Shown: positions 16,838 to 26,175 of the stretch, in pieces
Position numbering within the stretch: position 1 is the stretch's first letter
Layout of the letters: every line of letters starts with the position of its first letter
NCBI GenBank assembly: GCA_947467145.1
Contig: CANIGJ010000031.1
Coordinates: forward strand, 1-49,731
From: Rhodospirillaceae bacterium
GTDB lineage: Bacteria; Pseudomonadota; Alphaproteobacteria; Rhodospirillales; UBA2165
Direction of reading: 5' to 3'
Length of the DNA: 49,731 nt
Translations under genes and position numbers: made by a program
Notes under the pieces: generated by a model
Database searches by the model: none
Told to the model about the DNA's origin: nothing
What the model saw: the letters and a program-made list of their open reading frames with translations, nothing else

Positions 16838-17983
16838 ATGTCACAAAACGAGGCGCAGGACGCGATCCTGACTTTTGAAAACGTGTCGCGCATGTACGGC
16901 CCGGTGCGTGCGGTCGATGGCGTGTCATTCGAACTCAAACGCGGCGAGATTCTGACCCTGCTGGGGCCGTCCGGCTGCGGCAAGACCACAACCTTGCGCA
17001 TGTCCATCGGCCTCGAACGACTGTCGGGCGGTCGCGTCAGCTACGAAGGCAAGCTGGTCGACAGCCCAGCCGACCGGATCTTCGTCGAGCCGGAAAAGCG
17101 CGGCATGGGCATGGTGTTCCAGTCCTACGCCATCTGGCCGCACATGAGCGTCATGGAAAACGTCGCCTACCCGCTGCGCTATCGTCGCGTACCGAAGGCC
17201 GAAGCCAACAAGCGCGTGCTCGAAACCCTCGAACTCGTCGGCCTCAAGGGCTACGAGAATCGCCGGGGCACGCAACTGTCCGGCGGCCAGATGCAGCGCG
17301 TCGCCGTGGCGCGCGGCCTGATCGCCAATCCCAGCGTGCTGCTGATGGACGAACCGTTCAGCAATCTCGATGCGCGCTTGCGCGAAAATATGCGCGCCGA
17401 ACTGAAACGCCTGCAGCGCCGCATCGGCATTTCCATCCTGTTCGTCACGCACGATCAGAGCGAAGCGCTGGCGCTCAGCGACCGCATCGCGGTGATGAAG
17501 GATGGTCGCGTCGAACAGATCGGCCCGCCGGCGGAATTATATGCCGAACCCGGAACCCCCGCCGTGCGCGACTTCCTCGGCCGCTCCATCCTGATGCCGG
17601 CGCGTATCGTCGGCAGCACCGGATCGAATGTCGATGTCAGCGTCGCCGACGGCCAAGTCTTCAGCGTGGCCGGACCGATCCGTACGACGTCGCGCGCGAT
17701 CGACGAAAAATGCCTCGTCTCGGTGCGTCCGGAATCGATCATCGTCGAACCGGCCGAAACGACCAATGTGGCGGGGGCCAACAGCCTGAACGCCACCATC
17801 CGCACCTTGCTGTTCATGGGCGAGACGTCGGAAGCCGATATTGAATTGCCGGGCGGCCATATGGCCCTTGTGCGCCTGTCGCCATCCTACGAGTGGCGCG
17901 AAGGCCAGGCCGTGCGCCTCACCTTGCCGGCGAACAAACTGCAATTGTGGGATCGATCGGCAACGGACGCCCATGGCGAGTAG
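16838..17983 (+). CDS. ABC importer ATPase, PotA/FbpC type (system A)
   Basis: A 381-residue cytoplasmic ATPase. Walker A is GPSGCGKTT (43-51), the Q-loop is Q95 in [13 protein letters not shown], the signature LSGGQ is at 147-151, Walker B VLLMDEP at 166-172 and the switch His is H205. A C-terminal TOBE-like domain (about 250-375) is typical of the spermidine/iron/2-aminoethylphosphonate importer group. TLRMSIGLE replaces the more usual AGLE block, with no obvious effect. It is first in a run with permease and four binding-protein genes, six bases before the permease start. Confidence 0.93.
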   Translation: MSQNEAQDAILTFENVSRMYGPVRAVDGVSFELKRGEILTLLGPSGCGKTTTLRMSIGLERLSGGRVSYEGKLVDSPADRIFVEPEKRGMGMVFQSYAIWPHMSVMENVAYPLRYRRVPKAEANKRVLETLELVGLKGYENRRGTQLSGGQMQRVAVARGLIANPSVLLMDEPFSNLDARLRENMRAELKRLQRRIGISILFVTHDQSEALALSDRIAVMKDGRVEQIGPPAELYAEPGTPAVRDFLGRSILMPARIVGSTGSNVDVSVADGQVFSVAGPIRTTSRAIDEKCLVSVRPESIIVEPAETTNVAGANSLNATIRTLLFMGETSEADIELPGGHMALVRLSPSYEWREGQAVRLTLPANKLQLWDRSATDAHGE

Positions 17984-17989
17984 CGCACA

Positions 17990-19720
17990 ATGAGCGATGC
18001 GGTTCTTCAGCGCGCTTCCTGGTCCATGATCAAGCCGCCGGTCAGCGTGCAATCGCTGTTCTATACGATCGTTCTGGCGATCATCGCGTTCTTGGTGATC
18101 TATCCCGCCTTCATGCTCGTCATGACGAGCTTCCAGGTGAATGCCTTTACGCTCAATCCATCGACCGGGCTCGACAACTGGCGCGATATCTTCTCGCGCC
18201 CGCGCCTGCTCAACGCGATCTACAATACGATGAGCCTGGCGGTCGTCCGCCAGTTACTCTCGTTGATCTTAGGCGTCCTGCTCGCCTGGCTGATCGCGCG
18301 CACGAACCTGCCTTATGCCGGCTCGCTCGAGGTCGGCTTCTGGATCGCGCTGTTCATGCCCGCCCTGCCGGTCACCTTGGCCTGGGTACTGCTGGCCGAT
18401 GAAAGCATCGGTCTGCTCAATGTCGGCGCACGCCATCTGTTCGGCATCGATTACGACTTGTTCAAAATCTATTCATTCTGGGGCATCGTCTGGGTCCACC
18501 TGATGACCTCGACGATCGCCATCAAGGTCTTCCTGCTGGTGCCGGCCTTCCGCGGCATGGATGCGGCGCTCGAAGAGGCTGCCCGCACCTGTGGTGCGCC
18601 GATCTTCAAGACCTTGCTGCACATCGTCGTGCCGATCATGGCGCCCACCATCATCGTCGTGATCATGCTCGGCCTGATCCGTTCCATGCAGGCCTTCGAA
18701 ATCGAATTGATCCTGGGTGGCCCGGTCCGGATCGAGGTCTATTCGACCGCAATCTATAAGGCGATCAACGCCACGCCGCCCGGCCACGGCATCGCGGCAG
18801 CGCTGTCGGTCACCTTCCTCGCCGTCATCGCCCCGCTGGTCGCCCTGCAGCAGTGGTATGGCGCGTCGGCGCATTCGTCGATTTCCGGCAAGTTCTCCAA
18901 CCGCAGCATGGATCTCGGGCGCTGGCGCTGGCCGCTGTTCGCCTTCATCGCGACCATGCTGTTCTTCATGACCGTGCTGCCGTTCATCTTGCTGCTGATG
19001 AGCAGCTTCATGAAGAAGTTCGGCATGTTCGATCTGCCCGAACCCTGGACAACACGTAACTGGGTAGAAGCCATGACACGCGGCGACATCCCGCGCGCGT
19101 TCTGGAATTCGATGCGCCTCGCTCTGTCAGCCGCGATCATCGGCATGACGGTCTATTCCCTGCTCGCCTACATCGTCGTGAAAACCAAGTTCTGGGGCCG
19201 CCGCTTCCTGGATTTCCTGACCTGGCTGCCCGCCATCATTCCAGGCTTGGTGCTTGGTCTCGGCTTCTTGCAGATGTTCGCCGGCACGCCGGTCTTCCGC
19301 CCGATCTACGGCACCATCGCCGTGCTGGTCATCGCGGTCGTCGTCGGTTCGCTGGCGCTCGGCACGCAGATCATCAAGACCAGCCTGATGCGTCTCGGCG
19401 CCGAACTGGAAGAAGCCTCGGCGGCGGCAGGTGCATCGCGCCTCTACACTTTCCGGCGCATCGTACTGCCGCTGATCGCGCCGTCGGTTGCCGTCATCGG
19501 ATTGGAGATTTTCGCGACCGGCGTTTCGGTCGTCGGGCTCGTCGCTCTACTCGGCACCGGCGCCACCCAGCCGCTGTCCATCGTGCAGCTCATCTATCTC
19601 GATAGCGGCCTGTTCGAGCCCGCATCGGTCATCGGCATTCTGATCATGGTGATCACGGTGGTCGCGGCCCTGCTCGCGCGCCACATCGGCCTGCGCGCCG
19701 GCCTTGGTCGGGCTGAATAA
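17990..19720 (+). CDS. ABC importer fused permease, FbpB-like (system A)
   Basis: A 576-residue inner-membrane protein with two consecutive permease domains of about six helices each, as in FbpB/ThiP. The two ATPase-contact (EAA) loops are visible: EEAARTCGAPIFKTLL in the first half and EEASAAAGASRLYTFRR in the second. It would form the channel with two copies of the 16838-17983 ATPase. The start at 17990 lies six bases after the ATPase stop. It was judged a single fused gene because the frame is open throughout and the linker (about 285-320) is hydrophilic. Confidence 0.92.
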   Translation: MSDAVLQRASWSMIKPPVSVQSLFYTIVLAIIAFLVIYPAFMLVMTSFQVNAFTLNPSTGLDNWRDIFSRPRLLNAIYNTMSLAVVRQLLSLILGVLLAWLIARTNLPYAGSLEVGFWIALFMPALPVTLAWVLLADESIGLLNVGARHLFGIDYDLFKIYSFWGIVWVHLMTSTIAIKVFLLVPAFRGMDAALEEAARTCGAPIFKTLLHIVVPIMAPTIIVVIMLGLIRSMQAFEIELILGGPVRIEVYSTAIYKAINATPPGHGIAAALSVTFLAVIAPLVALQQWYGASAHSSISGKFSNRSMDLGRWRWPLFAFIATMLFFMTVLPFILLLMSSFMKKFGMFDLPEPWTTRNWVEAMTRGDIPRAFWNSMRLALSAAIIGMTVYSLLAYIVVKTKFWGRRFLDFLTWLPAIIPGLVLGLGFLQMFAGTPVFRPIYGTIAVLVIAVVVGSLALGTQIIKTSLMRLGAELEEASAAAGASRLYTFRRIVLPLIAPSVAVIGLEIFATGVSVVGLVALLGTGATQPLSIVQLIYLDSGLFEPASVIGILIMVITVVAALLARHIGLRAGLGRAE

Positions 19721-19769
19721 TTAGGCGCGCCGCATAACGTCGCGTTCTGTACGAACCAACGGAGGAAAT

Positions 19770-20855
19770 ATGTTCTACCGGCTCTTGGCCATCTGTGGCG
19801 CAATCTGCTTTGCGACGGTCGCGCAGGCGCAATCCTGGCAGGACGACTGGAAAGCCACCTTGGAGAAAGCCAAGGGCCAGACGCTGAGTGTCGTCATCCA
19901 GCCCAGCCAGCCGCTCGAACTGATCCTTGAGGATTTCACCAAGAAGTTCGGCATCAAGGTCGACACAACCGTGTCGCGTCCAAGTTCATCGCTGACCCGT
20001 ATCCAGACCGAACAGAAGAACGGCCAATATCTCTGGGATATCTGGCTCGGCGGCACGTCCAACATGGTCAACAATGCCGCGCCGGCCGGCATGCTGGAAC
20101 CGATGGAAAAATATTTCATCCTTCCGGAGGTGAAGGACGTCGCCAACTGGCGTCATCCCGAACTGATCTGGGGCGAATCCAATCATCAGGTCTTCGCGCA
20201 TCTGAACGAAATCAACTACGCCTTCTTGCGCAACACCAAGATCCTGCCCGACATCAATCTCAACACTGCGGATGGGCTCCTCGATCCGCGTCTCAAAGGC
20301 AAGATCTCGATGCGCGACGTCTCGGTGCCGAACTTCGGCACGTTCGCGCTGGCGACCATCCTGCACGAAAAAGGTCCGGCCTTCCTCGCCAAGTTCCTGA
20401 AGGAACAGAACCCGAAGATCTATGAAAATCCGCAGCAACTCGACGCCGCCATCACGCGCGGCGGCCAGGCTGTCGCCATCGGGCTGGAAACCACGTTCTG
20501 GCAACAGTGCCGCAAGGACGGCGGCTGTCAGGATGTCGAGCAATTGCCGCATTTCTCGGTGGCGATTTCCTGGGGCCAGACGATCCCCAAGAACCCGCCG
20601 CATCCCGAAGCCACCAAGGTCTGGCTCAATTGGTTCCTGTCCAAGGAAGGGCAGGAAACCGCCGTCCGCCACTGGGCCAAGTTCAATTCGACCGGTGCGG
20701 TCAGCATGCGCAAGGACGTCGCTCCGGCGCCGGGCCACGAGCAGTACTTGCCTGACTTCACCAAGCCGGACCAATATGTGTTCGTATCCAACGAAAAAGG
20801 CAGCAAGGAAATAGCCGACACCATCAAGATATTTAAAGAAGCAACGGGACAATAA
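19770..20855 (+). CDS. ABC importer binding protein A1
   Basis: A 361-residue periplasmic solute-binding protein (type-2 fold, cluster with FbpA/PotD-like proteins). The signal peptide ends at AQA near residue 20, and GGAGG precedes ATG 19770. Blocks NGQYLWDIW, GMLEP, LPEVKDV and VSMRKDV are shared by all four A-type proteins. C247-x5-C253 (CRKDGGC) probably forms a disulfide conserved in the set. The paired tyrosines that hold iron in FbpA are not seen, so an organic ligand is more likely. It is the most divergent of the four. Confidence 0.92.
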   Translation: MFYRLLAICGAICFATVAQAQSWQDDWKATLEKAKGQTLSVVIQPSQPLELILEDFTKKFGIKVDTTVSRPSSSLTRIQTEQKNGQYLWDIWLGGTSNMVNNAAPAGMLEPMEKYFILPEVKDVANWRHPELIWGESNHQVFAHLNEINYAFLRNTKILPDINLNTADGLLDPRLKGKISMRDVSVPNFGTFALATILHEKGPAFLAKFLKEQNPKIYENPQQLDAAITRGGQAVAIGLETTFWQQCRKDGGCQDVEQLPHFSVAISWGQTIPKNPPHPEATKVWLNWFLSKEGQETAVRHWAKFNSTGAVSMRKDVAPAPGHEQYLPDFTKPDQYVFVSNEKGSKEIADTIKIFKEATGQ

Positions 20856-20901
20856 ATAAGCGGCGCCGGACATCAATCTTGGGCCGCAACGGAGGTTTCA
20901 A

Positions 20902-21993
20902 ATGTTGCGGATTTTCAATTGGGCGCTTGGCGCCCTAGCGATTATTGGCGTCTCGACGGGTTCTGCCGTTGCGCAGGATGCGGCATGGAAGGCCATCCAG
21001 GATAAGGCCAAGACGCAAAAACTGGTGATGGTCTACCAGGAGAACAAGGCCGTCGACGAGATGCTCGTCGAATTCACCAAGCAGACCGGTGTCAAAGTCG
21101 AATCGACGACGGCGCGCCCGACCATCATCCTGCCGCGCGTAAAGACCGAACAATCGAACGGGCAATATCTGTGGGACGTGTGGTGGGCGATCACCGCCAA
21201 CATGGTCAATGTCGCCTCGCCTGCCGGTATGCTGCAGCCGTTTGAGCCGTTCCTGGTCCTACCCGAAGTCAAAGACGTCAATCAGTGGCGCCATAAAGAT
21301 TATCTCTACGGCGACCCGATCAAAAACGTCTTCACCTATAGCCACGAGGTTTCCTATTCGGCCTATCGCAACCGCGACGTCGTCCCGGAACTGAAGCTCG
21401 ATACGGTCGATTCGCTGCTCGACCCCAAGCTCAAGGGCAAGGTGATCGTGCGCGACGCGTCCGCACCGAATGCGGGCTCTTTCGCGCTGTCGCCGCTCTA
21501 TAAGGCGAAGGGCGGCGACTTCGTGCGGAAATTCCTAACGGAGCAGGAGCCGCGGATGCTCGACAATCCGCAGCAGATCGATACCACGATCATCCGTGGT
21601 GGCGCGGCCATCGCGTTCGGCATGCAGGGCGCGGCATATTCGCAATGTCTGAAGGACGGCGGCTGCAAGAACATCGCCCCTATACGCACAATGGCGACCG
21701 CAGTGTCGCGCGGCTTCGCTGTGTTCAAGAATGCGCCGAACCCCGAAGCCACCAAGGTCTTCATCAATTGGATCCTGAGCAAGGAAGGTCAGACCCGCCT
21801 GGTCGCCGAATGGGCGAAGTACAACCAGACCGGCGCGGTCAGCATGCGCAAGGACGTAGAAGCGCATCCGGATCACAAGGATAACCAGCCCGACTTCTCC
21901 AACCCCAAACAATATGTCTGGGTGTCGACCGACGAAGGCTCGCAGGAGATCGACGCGGTCGTGAAGATCTTCAAAGAAGTGACGGGCAAATAA
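20902..21993 (+). CDS. ABC importer binding protein A2
   Basis: A 363-residue periplasmic binding protein; signal peptide cleaved after AVA near residue 24. It shares NGQYLWDVWW, AGMLQPFEPF, LPEVKDVNQWRHK and the C249-x5-C255 pair (CLKDGGC) with A3 and A4. GGAGG stands ahead of ATG 20902. The conserved frame with variable stretches around the cleft suggests that the paralogues feed different but related ligands into one permease. Intergenic gap to A1 is 46 bp with no terminator. Confidence 0.92.
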   Translation: MLRIFNWALGALAIIGVSTGSAVAQDAAWKAIQDKAKTQKLVMVYQENKAVDEMLVEFTKQTGVKVESTTARPTIILPRVKTEQSNGQYLWDVWWAITANMVNVASPAGMLQPFEPFLVLPEVKDVNQWRHKDYLYGDPIKNVFTYSHEVSYSAYRNRDVVPELKLDTVDSLLDPKLKGKVIVRDASAPNAGSFALSPLYKAKGGDFVRKFLTEQEPRMLDNPQQIDTTIIRGGAAIAFGMQGAAYSQCLKDGGCKNIAPIRTMATAVSRGFAVFKNAPNPEATKVFINWILSKEGQTRLVAEWAKYNQTGAVSMRKDVEAHPDHKDNQPDFSNPKQYVWVSTDEGSQEIDAVVKIFKEVTGK

Positions 21994-22019
21994 GGCTTGG
22001 CCTGGGTAAGGAGTTGCAT

Positions 22020-23111
22020 ATGTCTCCGATCAAGCAGCGCGTGCTTGGCGCGCTCGCCATCCTGCTGGCATTCCCAACCTTCGCCCACGCGCAGAGTGAC
22101 GACTGGGCGGCGACCGTGGCGAAAGCCAAGACCCAAACCCTGGTCCTCGTCTATTCCGATAACAAAGCCTTCGACACCATCGTCGAGGAATTCACCAAAC
22201 AAACCGGCGTCAAAGTCGAATCCACGGTGTCACGGCCAACCGTCATCCTGCCACGTGTGAAGAACGAGCAGACCAACGGCCAATATCTGTGGGATGTCTG
22301 GTGGTCGATCACGGCGAATATGGTCAATGTCGCGGCTCCCGCCGGCATGCTGCAACCGTTCGAACCGTTCCTGATCCTGCCCGAGGTAAAAGACGTCAAC
22401 CAGTGGCGCCATAAGGATTATCTCTACGGCGATCCGACCCGGTTCGTTTTCACCTATTCGCACGAGGTCAGCTTCTCGCTCTACCGCAACAACGATGTCG
22501 TGCCGGAAGTGAAGCTCGATAACCTCGACGCCCTGCTCGATCCACGCTTGAAGGGCAAGATCATCGCGCGCGATGCGTCGCAGCCCAATTCCGGCGCCTT
22601 CGCGCTAGCCCCGCTCTACAAGGCCAAGGGCGGCGACTTCGTGCGTAAATTCCTGAAAGACCAGGACCCGAAGGTGCTCGAAAATCCGCAGCAGTTGGAC
22701 AACACCTTGATGCGGGGTGGCGCGGCCATCGCCTTCGGCATGCAGAACACGTCCTATGCGACCTGCCTGCAGGACGGCGGCTGCAAGAACATCACACCAC
22801 TGTCGCAACTGGCCATCACCTTGTCGCGTGGCCTGTCGGTGTTCAAGAACGCGCCGCATCCCGAGGCCGCCAAGGTTTTCGTCAATTGGCTGCTGAGCAA
22901 AGACGGCCAGACCGTCGCGGTGCGCGAATGGGCCAAATACAATCTCACCGGCGCGGTCAGCATGCGCAAGGATGTGGAACCCCATCCCGACCACAAGGCC
23001 GACCAGCCCGATTTCGGCAAACCCGAACAATATGTTTGGGTCTCGACCGACGACGGCGCGAAAGAAATCGATGCGGTCGTGAAAATTTTCAAGGATGCGA
23101 CGGGCCGCTAA
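22020..23111 (+). CDS. ABC importer binding protein A3
   Basis: A 363-residue secreted binding protein. ATG 22020 is chosen because AAGGAG lies six bases upstream; a TTG two codons earlier is unlikely. The signal peptide ends near residue 23 (AHA-Q). It is closest to A2: RHKDYLYGDP, YKAKGGDFVRKFL and C249-x5-C255 (CLQDGGC) are shared. The gap to A2 is 26 bp. It probably arose with A2 and A4 by tandem duplication. Confidence 0.92.
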   Translation: MSPIKQRVLGALAILLAFPTFAHAQSDDWAATVAKAKTQTLVLVYSDNKAFDTIVEEFTKQTGVKVESTVSRPTVILPRVKNEQTNGQYLWDVWWSITANMVNVAAPAGMLQPFEPFLILPEVKDVNQWRHKDYLYGDPTRFVFTYSHEVSFSLYRNNDVVPEVKLDNLDALLDPRLKGKIIARDASQPNSGAFALAPLYKAKGGDFVRKFLKDQDPKVLENPQQLDNTLMRGGAAIAFGMQNTSYATCLQDGGCKNITPLSQLAITLSRGLSVFKNAPHPEAAKVFVNWLLSKDGQTVAVREWAKYNLTGAVSMRKDVEPHPDHKADQPDFGKPEQYVWVSTDDGAKEIDAVVKIFKDATGR

Positions 23112-23139
23112 ATTGCCCGACTCACACAGGGAGCTAGAT

Positions 23140-24234
23140 ATGTTGCCGCTTAAAAAACTGGCACTGAGCGCACTCGCACTCTTGGCGTTCCCGGCGGTCG
23201 CAGCGGCGCAGAACGCCGATGCGGAATGGAATGCCACGCTCGCCAAAGCCAAGACGCAGACCCTGATGATGGTGAACCAGGGCAGCCCGTCCTTCGACAA
23301 TATGGTTACCGCCTTTACCAAAAAATACGGCATCAAGGTCGATGCCACAGTATCGCGGCCGACCGTCATCCTCCCGCGCGTGAAGACCGAGCAGCAGAAC
23401 GGTCAGTACTTGTGGGACATCTGGTGGACGACGACATCGAACGTGGTCAGCGTCGCCGCACCGGCCGGTATGCTACAGCCGTTCGAGCCGTTCCTGATCG
23501 TGCCCGAGGTGAAGGACATCAATCAGTGGCGTCATCCAAAATATATCTACGGCGATGCCGCAAAGATGGTGTTCACCCATTCGCACGAAATCTCTTTCTC
23601 GGCCTATCGCAACATCGATGTCGAAAAAGGCGTCGATACCAATAATCTCGACGCCCTGCTCGATCCCAAGCTCAAGGGCAAAGTGATCATGCGCGATGCG
23701 TCGCAACCCAATGCCGGCGCCTGGTCGATCGCGCCGCTCTACAAAGCGAAGGGTGGCGATTTCCTCACCAAGGTCCTGAAGCAGCAAGACCCGAAGGTCG
23801 TGGAGAATCCGCAGCAGCTCGACAGCACCATCATTCGCGGCGGCGCGGCCGTCGCCTTCGGCATGCAGGGATCGGCCTATTCCAAATGCGTGAAAGATGC
23901 CGGCTGTAAGAACGTCCAGCCGCTGGGCAAACTGGCGGCCGTCTCTTCGCGCGGCCTTGCCGTGTTCAAGAATGCACCGAACCCCGAAGCGACGAAGATT
24001 TTCATCAATTGGCTGCTCAGCAAGGAAGGCCAGACGCTGTTCATGAAGGAATGGGGCGCCTACAACGAAACCGGCGGCGTCAGCATGCGCAAGGACGTCG
24101 AGCCGTTCCCCGAGCATCAGAGCGACCTGCCCGATTTCGCGCTGGCCGATCAATATGTGTGGGTCGCCACCGAGGACGGCATCAAGGAAGTAGACGCTGT
24201 GGTGAAAATCTTCAAAGACGTGATGGGGAAGTAA
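23140..24234 (+). CDS. ABC importer binding protein A4
   Basis: A 364-residue secreted binding protein. ATG 23140 follows GGGAG at the right spacing and gives a clean signal peptide (MLPLKKLALS, cleavage after AAA near residue 25); the frame continues upstream into A3 but that would mask the signal. It shares the C250-x5-C256 pair (CVKDAGC), LPRVKTEQQNGQYLWDIWW and YKAKGGDF with A2 and A3. It is followed after three bases by the SDR gene, implying a shared mRNA. Confidence 0.92.
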   Translation: MLPLKKLALSALALLAFPAVAAAQNADAEWNATLAKAKTQTLMMVNQGSPSFDNMVTAFTKKYGIKVDATVSRPTVILPRVKTEQQNGQYLWDIWWTTTSNVVSVAAPAGMLQPFEPFLIVPEVKDINQWRHPKYIYGDAAKMVFTHSHEISFSAYRNIDVEKGVDTNNLDALLDPKLKGKVIMRDASQPNAGAWSIAPLYKAKGGDFLTKVLKQQDPKVVENPQQLDSTIIRGGAAVAFGMQGSAYSKCVKDAGCKNVQPLGKLAAVSSRGLAVFKNAPNPEATKIFINWLLSKEGQTLFMKEWGAYNETGGVSMRKDVEPFPEHQSDLPDFALADQYVWVATEDGIKEVDAVVKIFKDVMGK

Positions 24235-24237
24235 TTT

Positions 24238-25041
24238 ATGTCAGTCGATCTTACAGGTAAGGCCTGCATCGTCACCGGCGGCTCGCGCGGTCTCGGCCGG
24301 GGCGTCGTCGTCGCCCTCGCCAAGGCGGGCGCGAATGTCCTCGTTGTCGATATCGACGGTGAACCTGTCGTCGAAGCAGGTATTCCCGCTGGCCGTCTCA
24401 AGCATCTGAACGCCGACGTCACCAGCGATGCCGATCGCACCAAGATCGCACAAACTTGCAAATCCGCATTCGGTCGTATCGACATGCTGGTCAACAATGC
24501 GGGTATCGGCCAGCAGACGATCCGCGCGGATTACGCCACCAACCCGCTGCATCCCTGGGACGTGCCGCCACAAAACCTAGCGGAATTCTTCGCCGTGCAT
24601 TCGATCGCGCCGCTACGCCTCGCGGCCGAAGTGATCCCAACCATGCGCGCGCAGGGCCGCGGCCGCATCCTGACGGTCGTCACCGATTTCGCCGTGATGA
24701 TGCGCCCGTCGATGACCGCCTATGGCGGCGCGAAAGCGGCGAGCGAATCCTTTACCGCCGGCCTGGCCGTGGACCTCAGAAACAGCGGCATCACGGTCAA
24801 TGCGATCACTCCAGGCGGCATGGTCGATACCCGCTTGGTGCCCGACCGGCCGAACATGAAGCGTTCGGATCTATTGCAACCCAGCGTGATGGGGCCGGCC
24901 GTCGCCTGGTTCGCGTCCGACGAAGCGGACGGCATCACCGCCAAGCGCATCGACGCCAAGCTGTGGGACGACAAGCTGACGGGTAAGCAGAACGCCGACA
25001 AAATGTGCCAACCGATCGGCTGGGGACCGCTGGGCGCCTAG
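24238..25041 (+). CDS. Short-chain dehydrogenase/reductase with unusual catalytic Ser position
   Basis: A 267-residue SDR. The cofactor loop is T13-GGSRGLG; an Asp (VVDIDG) at the end of beta-2 favours NAD(H). NNAG is present, and Y162-x3-K166 (YGGAK) is the catalytic pair. The usual Ser 13 residues before the Tyr is Thr149 (VVTDF), an uncommon but possibly active change. It starts three bases after binding protein A4, so it is probably co-transcribed with importer A and may oxidise a cis-dihydrodiol or alcohol from the imported compound (inference). The ribosome site GGGGAAG overlaps the A4 stop. Confidence 0.88.
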   Translation: MSVDLTGKACIVTGGSRGLGRGVVVALAKAGANVLVVDIDGEPVVEAGIPAGRLKHLNADVTSDADRTKIAQTCKSAFGRIDMLVNNAGIGQQTIRADYATNPLHPWDVPPQNLAEFFAVHSIAPLRLAAEVIPTMRAQGRGRILTVVTDFAVMMRPSMTAYGGAKAASESFTAGLAVDLRNSGITVNAITPGGMVDTRLVPDRPNMKRSDLLQPSVMGPAVAWFASDEADGITAKRIDAKLWDDKLTGKQNADKMCQPIGWGPLGA

Positions 25042-25060
25042 GCCCAGCGGCGTTCCGTCT
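25027..25060 (+). terminator. Probable intrinsic terminator of the importer A/SDR operon
   Basis: A perfect 9-bp GC-rich stem, CCGCTGGGC (25027-25035) and GCCCAGCGG (25042-25050), has a six-base loop that contains the SDR stop codon. A moderately T-rich tail (GTTCCGTCTTCTT) follows. It lies between two convergent genes and may also halt the opposite transcript. Confidence 0.65.
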
Positions 25061-25062
25061 TC

Positions 25063-26082
25063 TTACTTCGCTTCGAGGATCTTGCCGATCTTCTCGACAA
25101 CCGGCTTCGGCGTCGCATAGATCGACTTCAGGATGGCCGCGAGCTTGTCGCCCGGCACCGGCTCGACCTCGAGCTTCTGCTTGGCCGCATCGGCGATGAA
25201 TTCCGGATCCTTCATGGTCGCATCGAAGGCCGCCTGCAGCACCTTCACCTTATCGGCGGGCATGTCGGGCGGCGCGACGAACGGCCGGCCGATGCCCTGG
25301 CCGGAATAGGTGAAGACCAGCGCCTGCTTCTGATCTTCGGTCTTGGCGAGATCGAAAATGAACGGCGCCTTGATATGCGTATTGGGTTCGGCGCCGCCCT
25401 GCACCAGAACGTTCACCGTGCCGTCCTTGATCCAATCGGGCCGCTTGCCCATCACGCTATCGTAGCTTTCGCAGATGCCGTGCACTTCGCCGCGCTCCAT
25501 CGCCAGGAATACGTCCGACGATGCGGGGAAACCTCCGACCACCTTGAACTTGGTGCCGAGGATCGCGTTGAGCACGCGCGGATAGGCATAGGTGCCGGTG
25601 CCTGGTCCGGTATCGCCGATGATGAGTTCCTTCGCCTGCACGTCAGCCAAGGTCTTCATACCGGAATTTTTGTGCGCGATGCAGACGTTGGTTTCCGCCG
25701 TCGGGCTGCCTAGCCAAGTGAATTTGAGCGCATCGAAGCGCCCTCCCTCCGCGCCGGTCAGCGGCGCCAGGGGTGCATCACGCGCGATGATGCCGATGGT
25801 GGTGCCGTCCTTCGGCGCCACGCTGTAGATGTGATTGGCCGCCGTGAGGCTGCCCGCACCCGGCATGTTCTGCGGCACAAACGTCGGATTGCCCGGGATG
25901 TGCTTGCCCATGTGACGCGCGACGACGCGCGCCCACTGGTCATATCCGCCGCCCGGCCCGAAGCCGATGATCATGTTGAGCTTTTTGTCTTTATAGAAGT
26001 CGGCTGGCGATTGCGCGGAGGCCGAAGCACCCGGCAGCACGACCGCCGCACACAATACGAGCGAGGACAGCAGCTTTTTCAT
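25063..26082 (-). CDS. TctC/Bug-family periplasmic binding protein
   Basis: A 339-residue secreted binding protein, paralogous to 724-1740: ADFYKDKKL, HIPGNP, NMPGAGSLTAANH and the two cysteines (TNVC and HGIC) all correspond. ATG 26082 has GGGAG upstream and a signal peptide cleaved near residue 24 (ASA-Q); a TTG two codons earlier is less likely. The ligand loop GFGPGGGYDQW is glycine-rich as in the family. No TctAB membrane genes are near. It converges on the SDR gene. Confidence 0.88.
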   Translation of the reverse strand: MKKLLSSLVLCAAVVLPGASASAQSPADFYKDKKLNMIIGFGPGGGYDQWARVVARHMGKHIPGNPTFVPQNMPGAGSLTAANHIYSVAPKDGTTIGIIARDAPLAPLTGAEGGRFDALKFTWLGSPTAETNVCIAHKNSGMKTLADVQAKELIIGDTGPGTGTYAYPRVLNAILGTKFKVVGGFPASSDVFLAMERGEVHGICESYDSVMGKRPDWIKDGTVNVLVQGGAEPNTHIKAPFIFDLAKTEDQKQALVFTYSGQGIGRPFVAPPDMPADKVKVLQAAFDATMKDPEFIADAAKQKLEVEPVPGDKLAAILKSIYATPKPVVEKIGKILEAK

Positions 26083-26089
26083 CGTCAAT

Positions 26090-26119
26090 CTCCCAAAACG
26101 CCTCTTTATTTATTGGGAG
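26090..26119 (-). promoter_or_regulatory. Leader hairpin that could mask the ribosome site
   Basis: On the minus-strand mRNA, CTCCCAA (complement of 26113-26119) can pair with TTGGGAG (complement of 26090-26096), which contains the ribosome site of the TctC-like gene starting at 26082. The 16-base loop is AU-rich. Pairing would hide the GGGAG, so translation may be controlled by whatever opens the stem; only the complementarity is observed. Confidence 0.35.
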
Positions 26120-26175
26120 CGATTGTCACATCCGCCCGCGCAAGTTGTCTAGGCCAGCGAATTAGGGCCAGCGAC

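Noticed and set aside
19770..24234. Iron(III) uptake role for the importer A binding proteins because of FbpA/FbpB-like architecture
   Set aside because: The paired iron-binding tyrosines are not seen, and the context is catabolic; kept as importer of unknown organic solute.
19770..24234. Repeat array or CRISPR-like periodicity from the four binding-protein genes
   Set aside because: Periodicity of about 1.1 kb is due to gene duplication; no short direct repeats with spacers exist in the window.
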